Below are positions 54,278 to 62,761 of a stretch of 64,000 nucleotides of DNA, piece by piece. Position 1 is the first letter of the stretch. The number at the start of each line of letters is the position of its first letter. The notes beneath the pieces were generated by a model. It worked only from the letters and a program-made list of their open reading frames with translations, did not search any database and had not been told where the DNA came from. The stretch covers positions 434,001-498,000 of the forward strand of contig NC_047490.1 of the NCBI RefSeq assembly GCF_002079055.1, given 5' to 3'. The translations under genes and the position numbers were made by a program. Origin of the DNA: Saccharomyces paradoxus. Its lineage: Eukaryota > Ascomycota > Saccharomycetes > Saccharomycetales > Saccharomycetaceae.

Positions 54278-55477
54278 ATGTCTTTTAACAGAGAAGAAGA
54301 CCAAAAACTGAAGTTTAAAACATCGAAAAAACTAAAGGTGTCTTCGAATTTCGAAAGCATGAAGCTGAAAGATGATTTACTTCGAGGAATATATTCATAC
54401 GGTTTTGAAGCACCATCCTCTATTCAATCGAGAGCTATTACACAGATTATCTCAGGAAAGGATGTTATTGCACAAGCACAATCAGGTACAGGTAAAACGG
54501 CAACTTTTACAATCGGCCTTTTACAAGCTATTGATTTAAGGAAGAAAGATTTGCAAGCTCTAATACTATCTCCTACGCGTGAATTGGCAAGCCAAATTGG
54601 GCAGGTAGTAAAAAATTTGGGTGATTATATGAATGTCAATGCATTTGCAATGACTGGTGGTAAGACCCTGAAAGACGACCTGAAGAAAATGCAAAAACAT
54701 GGCTGCCAGGTCGTTAGCGGAACACCAGGAAGGGTATTAGACATGATTAAGAGACAAATGTTGCAAACAAGAAACGTTCAAATGCTAGTTTTAGATGAGG
54801 CTGATGAGTTATTGAGCGAGACGCTAGGTTTCAAACAACAGATATATGATATCTTTGCTAAATTGCCTAAAAATTGCCAAGTTGTTGTTGTAAGCGCAAC
54901 AATGAATAAGGACATCTTGGAAGTAACCAGAAAATTTATGAATGATCCCGTTAAAATTCTAGTGAAGCGGGATGAAATATCGCTCGAAGGTATCAAGCAA
55001 TATATCGTTAATGTTGACAAAGAAGACTGGAAGTTCGATACTCTGTGTGATATATACGATTCTTTGACTATTACACAATGTGTGATATTTTGTAATACCA
55101 AGAAAAAAGTAGATTGGTTATCCCAGCGGCTTCTTCAATCCAATTTTGCTGTAGTCTCCATGCACGGTGATATGAAACAAGAAGAAAGAGATAAAGTAAT
55201 GAATGATTTCAGAACAGGCCATTCCCGTGTACTGATATCTACGGATGTTTGGGCGCGCGGTATTGATGTTCAACAAGTTTCTTTAGTCATTAACTATGAT
55301 CTGCCAGAAATAATAGAAAATTACATCCATCGTATCGGTAGAAGTGGTCGATTTGGTAGAAAGGGTGTGGCTATAAACTTCATTACCAAAGCTGACTCAG
55401 CAAAACTGAGAGAAATTGAAAAATTTTATTCCATCAAAATAAATCTAATGCCGGCAAATTTTGCAGAATTGTCATAA
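54278..55477 (+). CDS. FAL1: Fal1, DEAD-box RNA helicase (eIF4A-III-like)
   Basis: 399 aa, equal to S. cerevisiae. Complete DEAD-box set in order: Q motif ([12 protein letters not shown]), motif I AQSGTGKT (about 67-74), Ia PTRELASQ, Ib TPGR, motif II DEAD (about 173-176), motif [40 protein letters not shown]. Only a short N-terminal extension. Family knowledge: nucleolar, needed for 18S rRNA maturation at sites A0-A2, with cofactor Sgd1. The closest relatives are eIF4A-III proteins. Confidence 0.97.
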   Translation: MSFNREEDQKLKFKTSKKLKVSSNFESMKLKDDLLRGIYSYGFEAPSSIQSRAITQIISGKDVIAQAQSGTGKTATFTIGLLQAIDLRKKDLQALILSPTRELASQIGQVVKNLGDYMNVNAFAMTGGKTLKDDLKKMQKHGCQVVSGTPGRVLDMIKRQMLQTRNVQMLVLDEADELLSETLGFKQQIYDIFAKLPKNCQVVVVSATMNKDILEVTRKFMNDPVKILVKRDEISLEGIKQYIVNVDKEDWKFDTLCDIYDSLTITQCVIFCNTKKKVDWLSQRLLQSNFAVVSMHGDMKQEERDKVMNDFRTGHSRVLISTDVWARGIDVQQVSLVINYDLPEIIENYIHRIGRSGRFGRKGVAINFITKADSAKLREIEKFYSIKINLMPANFAELS

Positions 55478-55541
55478 AATATAGAGAACATATACTTAAA
55501 TATACAAGTTAAGACAGTCAATGTCGGCTTCATTTTCTTCG

Positions 55542-56135
55542 TCATATAGAATTGGAGATCATTTGTAACTGTTCATTCTGTGTGACATAGAGCTTAATCA
55601 GGTCATTCAGACTCAAATCGCGAAGTAAAGGAGACAAATCGCAAAATTGCGAAATCACATCAAGTTCTATGTCCAAGTCCATTCCGAGTTTACCACTGTC
55701 AACGCTGAGTTCTTCCCCATCATCATTTGATTTAAAATCATTACTATGTGATGCAAATGTTCTCATTTGATTTTCCTCCAAGCTGAGATTATTTGTTCTA
55801 TGCGACAAAAGCTCGTATTGGTCGCTGATCAGCGTAATATCCTCAAGAGATCCTGATTCATCTAATTGAACAATTATGACATTTTCGAGTTCATCTTCGT
55901 CCTTATCTATTCCTGCCGTCAAAGCGGCATCACTTGAATCTACTATTTCATCGTTGTTATCTTCAAAGATGTACCTAACATTAGTGGGAAACATTGCATA
56001 ATCACTTCCGTCCGTGCTCTTTGACTCATTATTGTATGCTGATTGATTGTTGTTGATGGGACCCTTGCTATTTTTAACATTTTCTTCTAATCTGTGCTTG
56101 ACGTTCTTATCATAAACAGTAACTGTAACGTTCAT
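55542..56135 (-). CDS. ATG31: Atg31 (Cis1), autophagy scaffold subunit
   Basis: 197 aa, against 196 in S. cerevisiae. An N-terminal beta-rich part (MNVTVTVYDKNVKHRLEENV, YAMFPTNVRYIFEDN, NVIIVQLDESG) bridges to Atg29. An acidic middle follows, and a C-terminal helix (LRDLSLNDLIKLYVTQNEQL) binds Atg17. No enzyme motifs. Family knowledge: Atg17-Atg31-Atg29 forms the S-shaped scaffold at the phagophore assembly site. Convergent with FAL1 (64-base gap). Confidence 0.94.
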   Translation of the reverse strand: MNVTVTVYDKNVKHRLEENVKNSKGPINNNQSAYNNESKSTDGSDYAMFPTNVRYIFEDNNDEIVDSSDAALTAGIDKDEDELENVIIVQLDESGSLEDITLISDQYELLSHRTNNLSLEENQMRTFASHSNDFKSNDDGEELSVDSGKLGMDLDIELDVISQFCDLSPLLRDLSLNDLIKLYVTQNEQLQMISNSI

Positions 56136-56267
56136 TCCTGTTCACAGACATCTCCAGCATGTTTAACAGTGACTTAAAAAAAAAAAGGAATACAATGTTA
56201 TCCTGGGCAATGACGGCCCTTACTATGGAGATGAACTTCCAATTATTATTTTTTACGAAAAAAAATT

Positions 56268-56341
56268 TGATCCAACCGAGGTTCGAACTCGGGATCTTCG
56301 CCGTGTAAAGGCGACGTCTTGAACCACTGGACCATTGGACC
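56268..56341 (-). tRNA. tV(UAC)D: tRNA-Val (anticodon UAC)
   Basis: The reverse complement is 74 nt. The acceptor GGTCCAA pairs with TTGGATC plus discriminator A. The D arm follows TGGTCCAGTGG. The anticodon stem-loop TCGCC-TTTACAC-GGCGA gives UAC. The T arm is GAGTTCGAACCTC. No intron. An A run on the plus strand just left of it (56258-56265) is a T-run terminator on the minus strand. Confidence 0.96.
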
Positions 56342-56489
56342 TAAAACCCATTGAAGGTAGTAAATTACAGCATCCCATATTAGCTTCCCCATATTAGTTA
56401 TAACTAGAAGATGCAACTTCCTACGAGATTAGTACGTTTATCATTAAAATGACCTATTTAAGGCATGTTCGCCTATACTATGTTGAAAG

Positions 56490-56957
56490 TGTTGGAATGA
56501 AATTCTAATATCATCTATTTAGTAGTATGTTATTGAGAATTATGTGGGTAATTAGATAATTGTTGGGATTCCATTGTTACTAAAGGCTATAATATTAGGT
56601 ACACAGAATATACCAGAAGTTCTCCTCGGTGATATAGGAATACACAAAAGGGAATCGATAGTTCTACATAGTGTTATTACCTTATCTTCTTTCCTTTTAT
56701 ATGTTGTCATTCATTATCCTATTACATTATCAATCCTTGCATTTCAGCTTCCATTAGATTGATAATGTAATAGGAAAATGAATGACAACGTATAAAAGGA
56801 AAGAAGATAAAGTAATAACACCATGTAGAACTATCGATTCCCTTTTGTGGATTCCTATATCCCCGAGGAAAACTTCTAGTATATTCTGTGTACCTATATC
56901 ATAGCCTTTAAGAACAATGGAATCCCAATAATTATCTAATTATTCACCCAATTCTCA
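56490..56957. mobile_element. Composite inverted delta LTR (Ty1/Ty2 type) flanked by GAAAG duplication
   Basis: Three joined delta pieces. 56490-56533 is a plus-strand LTR head (TGTTGGAATG). 56534-56756 is a minus-strand LTR that starts at its 3' terminus (TGAGAAT). 56757-56957 is the plus-strand LTR tail ending ATTCTCA. The minus and plus parts form an imperfect palindrome of about 200-base arms with a loop of about 20 bases. GAAAG flanks the whole unit (56485-56489 and 56958-56962). It lies about 150 bp upstream of tRNA-Val. This is a broken fossil with no internal Ty genes, probably one LTR disrupted by another of opposite orientation. Confidence 0.88.
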
Positions 56958-57648
56958 GAAAGTGTGTTTTTTCCTTTCTCTATTTATATTATATTATGCT
57001 TGAAGTTCAAAAAACCAGGTTTATTCTGCAGCTGTTTCCGATTATTGCTGATGATTCCACCCAAGAATGCAAATGTGTGATCGGAAACGTTTTATTATAC
57101 GCATCGATTTCCAATACTTGATTTGGCGATAAAGTGTAGCGTGGTGAATTGCTTATAGATTACTTATATGGATGGACATTCTATTTAAACTTTCCCCTTA
57201 AAGTATTGTCTGCAGAACGAAAAGAGTTCCTACGTTTACACTTAGAGCAAATGCAAAAATACATGGTCACAACTTAACAAGGTACCACTGGGTTGTCAAG
57301 TCAGACAGATTCAAATTATATGATCGGTTTGCTTTGTCGTAACGTTTACCTGTTGAAAATGTGGTTAGAAGCGAGCCCGCAGATTTTCGAGGCAGATTTC
57401 AACAAATAACCTAACCTGTTATAAATCGTCGCTACCGTTATTTTATTAACACTTTGGTTCTTAATTATCCCTCATGTAGATCAAAGAAAAAAATCACGTG
57501 GTGAGAAAAAAAATTTTTTGTCATTTCTTCGAATCAGCACGATGAAATTTGAAAGACAGCAGAAAATTAGAAAATATCGATACGATTGCAATGTACTATA
57601 AATATTACAATTTCGTGAACTGGCACAAGATAAACTGTAGAATTAAAA

Positions 57649-59037
57649 ATGTTGGACATCAACCAATTCATCGAAGATAAGGGCGGTAACCCAGAACTAA
57701 TCAGACAATCTCAGAAAGCTAGAAATGCTAGTGTTGAAATTGTCGACGAAATCATTTCCGACTACAAAGATTGGGTCAAAACAAGATTCGAATTAGACGA
57801 ATTGAACAAGAAATTCAACAAACTTCAAAAGGATATTGGTTTGAAGTTCAAGAACAAAGAAGACGCTTCTGAATTATTGGCTGAAAAGGAAAAGTTAACC
57901 CAACACAAGAAGGAATTGACTGAAAAGGAGCAACAAGAAGATAAGGACTTGAAGAAAAAGGTTTTCCAAGTAGGCAATATTGTTCACCCATCCGTTGTTG
58001 TTTCCAATGATGAAGAAAACAATGAATTGGTTCGTACTTGGAAACCAGAAGATTTAGAAGCCGTTGGTCCCATTGCTTCTGTAACTGGTAAACCAGCTAG
58101 TTTATCCCATCACGAAATCTTGTTGAGATTAGATGGATATGATCCAGACCGTGGTGTGAAGATCTGTGGTCACAGAGGTTATTTCTTTAGAAACTACGGT
58201 GTTTTCTTGAACCAAGCTTTGATTAACTATGGTTTACAGTTCTTAGCTGCTAAGGGTTATATCCCATTGCAAGCTCCAGTTATGATGAACAAAGAACTTA
58301 TGTCAAAAACTGCTCAACTATCTGAATTCGATGAAGAGTTATACAAAGTTATCGATGGGGATGATGAAAAATACCTAATTGCTACTTCAGAACAACCTAT
58401 CTCCGCTTACCACAGTGGCGAATGGTTTGAAAAACCGCAAGAGCAATTACCTATTCATTACGTCGGCTACTCTTCTTGTTTCCGTAGAGAAGCTGGTTCT
58501 CACGGTAAAGATGCTTGGGGTGTCTTCAGAGTTCATGCTTTTGAAAAAATTGAACAATTTGTCATAACTGAACCTGAAAAATCTTGGGAAGAGTTTGAAA
58601 AGATGATTTCTTATTCTGAGGAATTTTACAAGTCCTTGAAGTTACCATACCGTATCGTTGGTATTGTCTCCGGTGAGTTAAACAATGCAGCTGCTAAAAA
58701 GTACGACTTAGAAGCCTGGTTCCCATACCAAAAGGAGTACAAAGAACTTGTCTCTTGCTCGAATTGTACTGATTATCAATCAAGAAACTTGGAAATTAGA
58801 TGCGGTATAAAAAAAATGGGTGACAGAGAAAAGAAGTATGTGCACTGTTTGAATTCCACTTTGGCTGCTACTCAAAGAGCTTTGTGCTGTATTTTGGAGA
58901 ACTACCAAACTGAGGATGGTTTAGTTGTTCCAGAAGTTTTGAGAAAGTACATTCCAGGTGAACCAGAATTTTTGCCATTCGTCAATGAGTTACCAAAGAA
59001 TTCTACCTCTAGTAAAGACAAGAAAAAGAAGAATTAA
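57649..59037 (+). CDS. SES1: Ses1, cytosolic seryl-tRNA synthetase
   Basis: 462 aa, equal to S. cerevisiae. The N-terminal antiparallel coiled coil (about 28-110, Lys/Glu-rich) binds the long variable arm of tRNA-Ser. The class II catalytic core has motif 1 (ALINYGLQFLAAKGYIPLQAP), motif 2 (SSCFRREAGSHGKDAWGVFR) and motif 3 (LNSTLAATQRALCCILEN). TSEQP is the serine-binding TXE loop. The Lys-rich C-terminal tail (SSKDKKKKN) is a fungal extension. The tRNA-Ser gene in this window (5790) is one of its substrates. Confidence 0.98.
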   Translation: MLDINQFIEDKGGNPELIRQSQKARNASVEIVDEIISDYKDWVKTRFELDELNKKFNKLQKDIGLKFKNKEDASELLAEKEKLTQHKKELTEKEQQEDKDLKKKVFQVGNIVHPSVVVSNDEENNELVRTWKPEDLEAVGPIASVTGKPASLSHHEILLRLDGYDPDRGVKICGHRGYFFRNYGVFLNQALINYGLQFLAAKGYIPLQAPVMMNKELMSKTAQLSEFDEELYKVIDGDDEKYLIATSEQPISAYHSGEWFEKPQEQLPIHYVGYSSCFRREAGSHGKDAWGVFRVHAFEKIEQFVITEPEKSWEEFEKMISYSEEFYKSLKLPYRIVGIVSGELNNAAAKKYDLEAWFPYQKEYKELVSCSNCTDYQSRNLEIRCGIKKMGDREKKYVHCLNSTLAATQRALCCILENYQTEDGLVVPEVLRKYIPGEPEFLPFVNELPKNSTSSKDKKKKN

Positions 59038-59628
59038 GTATAGCGTATCATGAATGTCGTATATATGTCGTTTCTGTTCTGCTAATCTTTTTTAAATATA
59101 TTTTCCATGATAGCTCCATAGTCTTATATACATGGTTGCATAATAAAATAAATAAATAATGAGCCTTTACCAACCGATAGTGTTGATTAGACATATCAAT
59201 TGTTACATAAAGAAAGTTTGCTTAGCAACCCAAGACAAATAGTTCCTTTATAACCCAGACCTTTCATATTTTTACACCCACTCACTAAGAAACACTTTCC
59301 TTTTTTTTTCTCACATTTTCAAGAATGTTTTACGGTTACGCGGCACTTTTCCCTGTAAATAATGTTTCCTTGTAGAGGCAATTCCAGGCTCACCGAAGTA
59401 AGTCGACGTTGGATGGACTCTCCGATGCCTCTGTTTTCTGCCTAAGTTTACTGTTCACGCACTTGGCCTGGCGGACTTCCCTCCTCCTAGGAAGTCTTCC
59501 ACAATTGTGCACTTTTTCAAGATGATAGACTTTAACGGTGCCGTCTAAAAAATGGTATACCTGTATTGTCATTTCATATAGTGATTTGCTTTTTAAAACA
59601 TCGAGAAGGAATTTAAGCAACCAGCAAG
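59038..59628. other. Intergenic region SES1-RPS11A with RPS11A promoter
   Basis: 591 bases. Rap1-like ACCCAGACCT (about 59256-59265) and ACACCCACTCAC (about 59274-59285) lie 340-375 bases before RPS11A, with T-rich DNA downstream, the usual ribosomal protein promoter plan. The dubious FYV1 position overlaps here; its open frame does not persist as a good gene. Confidence 0.55.
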
Positions 59629-60451
59629 ATGTCTACTGAATTAACCGTTCAATCCGAGAGAGCTTTCCAAAAGGTATGACTTCAGCGATAATGTATCAAA
59701 AGGATTTAAAGAAATTTTACCAACAATAACTTCGCCGAGATATATATAAATTGTCAGGGGAAGTGTTTAGGATTAGATGAGAATTTAGCAAATCTCCCAA
59801 CAAATTCTTAGCATGCTTACTCTTACGACTAATGGAATCTGCTACGAAACTTAATCATGTTTCCATTCAGTAACAACAAAACCAGCGGCACCGAAGGCTT
59901 GAAGAGGTTAAGGATAAATTCATACAGATTTAATTTCGTTTACAATGGATTATTGAGTAAAATTTCTCCTTGTTATTTCACATTTGCGAATAACTTACTA
60001 ACTTTTGTATCATTCTTTTTTTTAGCAACCACACATCTTCAACAACCCAAAGGTCAAGACTTCCAAGAGAACCAAGAGATGGTATAAAAATGCCGGTTTG
60101 GGATTCAAGACCCCAAAGACTGCTATCGAGGGCTCCTACATTGACAAGAAATGTCCATTCACTGGTTTAGTTTCCATCCGTGGTAAGATCTTGACCGGTA
60201 CTGTCGTCTCCACCAAGATGCACCGTACCATCGTCATCAGAAGAGCTTACTTGCATTACATTCCTAAGTACAACAGATACGAAAAGAGACACAAGAACGT
60301 CCCAGTTCATGTTTCCCCAGCTTTCCGTGTCCAAGTTGGTGACATCGTTACCGTCGGCCAATGTAGACCAATCTCCAAGACTGTTAGATTTAACGTCGTC
60401 AAGGTCTCTGCTGCTACCGGTAAGGCTAACAAACAATTTGCTAAATTTTAA
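59629..60451 (+). CDS. RPS11A: Rps11a, 40S ribosomal protein uS17 (spliced)
   Basis: 156 aa from two exons: 59629-59673 (15 codons, [15 protein letters not shown]) and 60026-60451 ([15 protein letters not shown] onward). The intron is 59674-60025. The uS17 OB-fold follows the eukaryotic N-terminal extension: [60 protein letters not shown]. Codon use is highly optimised. Family knowledge: early-binding 40S protein contacting 18S helices 7 and 11; a near-identical paralogue RPS11B exists elsewhere. An ORF starting at 60098 is merely the internal part of exon 2. Confidence 0.97.
59674..60025 (+). other. Spliceosomal intron of RPS11A
   Basis: 352 nt: donor GTATGA at 59674-59679 (not the GTATGT consensus), branch TACTAAC at 59996-60002, T-rich tract and TAG acceptor at 60023-60025. 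Typical size for a ribosomal protein intron. Confidence 0.95.
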
Positions 60452-60678
60452 ACTGTATAAATCGGTATAAAACTTACGTAACTGTTTATTTTATAATTAT
60501 TTGTATAATGTACTAAAAATATAAATTCAATAATCTCCACTTCTGCAAGAAGCAAATGTACCTTGAAGTGAATACTTCACCTTATGATGAAAGGCAGTTT
60601 TTTATTTTTCCTCATTTTTGAAAACGGTAAATGCACTTTATCTATTGGGCCCAAATATATCTTGTGAAAGTGTCCTTC

Positions 60679-62391
60679 TTAATTCATTGGTTCTAACAAT
60701 AACTCGATTGTGTCAGCTGTCGACCTTTCTTTGAAGTCTTGAACCTTTTCTCTCATCTGCTCGTAACATAATCTTAGCTCAAGACCAGTCCGGGGAGATC
60801 CTGGCTTAGAGGCAGCTATACTATTCCAGTCGATATTCGAATAAGATGCTTTAGATAGCTGGCTCAACTTTTCTAACAGCCACTTCCTTTCAGAAAAAGG
60901 AATACTTATCATGTTTCTTGCTGCTTCATCCGTCACTAATTTATTCCATTTATAGCGGCATTGTATTCGGGATCTCGTTCCGCTCATGCGTTCACTGACC
61001 ACAGTCCAATTAATCATATCTTTGAAGGTAGGATTATCGCTAATCCTCTTTCCCTTTGGACCCCTGGTATACATTTGATTGTATTCATCACTTTTGTTCA
61101 CAGCCTCCAATGCTTTCATCCCTTGGTATTGGTGTGCTTCTTCAATCATTTCATTCACAACGGTAGTCAGCAACTGTTCTTCTTCTTTCGACCATCTTTT
61201 AGAGCCCCTCTTTGAACCACACTTCATATAATTTCTCCAACGGTCTCTACAATCTTCAGGCATTCTGCCTAACGATTTGCCTACCTCCGTCCAATGACCC
61301 TCCTTTTCTAAACATAATCTTGCCAATTCTTGATCTTCCTCCGGCGTCCACTTCCCACGTTGTTCGAAAATATGATATTTTCTTCTTATATGTTTATATA
61401 TTGAGGACCTTGTTCTATAAGGCAAAACTTTGCTGATATTTGCCCAAAACCCATCTCTAATGACCCCGTCTGTAGACCAAATTCTCTCACACATGTGGCG
61501 TCTATCCAGGTCTCTTATTTTCATGTATTCTTCGATAAACTGGTCCAAAGCATCTTCCTCGCTGGAAGTGAACTTCTTACCCACGGATTTTGTGATAGCA
61601 CCATCGACTGCAGAGGCTTTCACAATATCAGATCGCAGCAATGCAGTATCTCCCTTGTTTTCCTCTAGTGTTAATGTTGATTCACCTAATTTAATACCCT
61701 TTTCGGGTGTCTTTGGAGTGCGTTTTATGTAGCTACCGTCATTTGGAATTCCCTCTAAATCGGTATAAATCCTAACTAGCGTGCTGCTATTGTTATCAAA
61801 GTTGTTTTCTTTATTATTATCGTCAACCTCTGACGATTTATTTGGGTGTTTAACCAGGTATGTCTTTTCAGCATCAACATACTTATCAAAAGCTGTTTCA
61901 GCAATGAGATCATCAGGTGAGAATGCTGCTGTTGTTATAGCATCGTCTAGTGTAGTTAACTCCGGATCAAGGACCATTTTTATTTTTGCTTTTCTTTCTT
62001 TGGAGTTTTTTGATTTACGGTACTTCTTCCCCTCTGATCTACTGTTAAAAGATCGTTTATGGTTGCTCCTCTTGTCTTTTTCCCTTATTGAGTTGTTGTA
62101 TGCGGCGGCAATGGCCGCTACAGCAACAGAATCTGGTTCTATGTCACCCTCTTTACGTGAATCGTTTGTGTCCGATGCTTTCAAATACCAATCTATGTTG
62201 GTATCCTTGTCTTCACGAGAAATTTTCAAACCGTGTTTTTTCTTCTTATGTTTCTTTGATTTCTTCTTGATCTTTTTAACGTGGTCTTTTAAGTCGACTC
62301 CCACATACTTTAGTACTGCTTCTTCTACTGATTCCTTTGGGTCATTATCGTTCTGGAAGTTTGCGTTCGTAGAACTTGATGTGCTATCCAT
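60679..62391 (-). CDS. NSI1: Nsi1, Reb1-like rDNA silencing and Pol I termination factor
   Basis: 570 aa, equal to S. cerevisiae. The N-terminus holds a very basic KKIKKKSKKHKKKKHG block (about 38-53), a candidate nuclear/nucleolar signal, and a second Lys/Arg-rich stretch. The C-terminal half has Myb-like repeats: FTSSEEDALDQFIEEYMKIR, RGKWTPEEDQELARLCLEKE (about 343-390 with the GHWTEVGKSLGRMPEDCRDRW part), and SKRWSKEEEQLLTTVVNEMI. Family knowledge: Reb1 paralogue that binds the rDNA terminator and supports silencing. It is transcribed toward RPS11A. Confidence 0.95.
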   Translation of the reverse strand: MDSTSSSTNANFQNDNDPKESVEEAVLKYVGVDLKDHVKKIKKKSKKHKKKKHGLKISREDKDTNIDWYLKASDTNDSRKEGDIEPDSVAVAAIAAAYNNSIREKDKRSNHKRSFNSRSEGKKYRKSKNSKERKAKIKMVLDPELTTLDDAITTAAFSPDDLIAETAFDKYVDAEKTYLVKHPNKSSEVDDNNKENNFDNNSSTLVRIYTDLEGIPNDGSYIKRTPKTPEKGIKLGESTLTLEENKGDTALLRSDIVKASAVDGAITKSVGKKFTSSEEDALDQFIEEYMKIRDLDRRHMCERIWSTDGVIRDGFWANISKVLPYRTRSSIYKHIRRKYHIFEQRGKWTPEEDQELARLCLEKEGHWTEVGKSLGRMPEDCRDRWRNYMKCGSKRGSKRWSKEEEQLLTTVVNEMIEEAHQYQGMKALEAVNKSDEYNQMYTRGPKGKRISDNPTFKDMINWTVVSERMSGTRSRIQCRYKWNKLVTDEAARNMISIPFSERKWLLEKLSQLSKASYSNIDWNSIAASKPGSPRTGLELRLCYEQMREKVQDFKERSTADTIELLLEPMN

Positions 62392-62761
62392 TCTATTTCT
62401 ATCTTTCTTGACGCAGACTAGAAACAGCTGCTTGCTCTATGGACCAAATTTATTCTGCGCCAACTGTGTCGTAAACGGTACTATACTAAAAATTGTAGGC
62501 GATGAGTTGTGAAGCAACTGGCAGGATACTTGGAGCGCGTTGTTGTAGTTTCAGCAAAAGGTATTTTTTACTGCATATTTGAGACCTTTGATCTCGCTCG
62601 ATCTTTGCTCGATCTTTTTTTGACCGCCCAGGTCCGGAAAAATAATACATGGATAATATCCAAAAAGCGGAATTCCTTAGAGAATATAACATCGAAGATT
62701 CGTTAGTGTGAGAAAGTAAATAATAGTACATAGCTTGAGATTTAATTTTTCTTTATCATTT
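62392..62761. other. Intergenic region VPS54-NSI1
   Basis: 370 bases with the NSI1 promoter and the VPS54 3' end. A direct repeat with GATCTCGCTCGATCTTTGCTCGATCTTTT lies near 62590-62620. No gene. Confidence 0.5.

Larger units (their letters stand above)
56136..57648. other. Intergenic region ATG31-SES1 with tRNA-Val and composite LTR
   Basis: About 1.5 kb. It holds tRNA-Val at 56268-56341, the composite delta at 56490-56957 and then SES1 promoter DNA. TCACGTG is at 57494-57500. No protein gene. Confidence 0.75.

Noticed and set aside
59390-59620. Small ORF near the FYV1 position upstream of RPS11A
   Set aside because: Overlaps the ribosomal protein promoter and shows no protein features.
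61781-62512. 243-codon plus-strand ORF opposite NSI1
   Set aside because: Antisense to a gene with clear Myb-like domains; Leu/Ser/Phe-rich composition typical of an antisense shadow.
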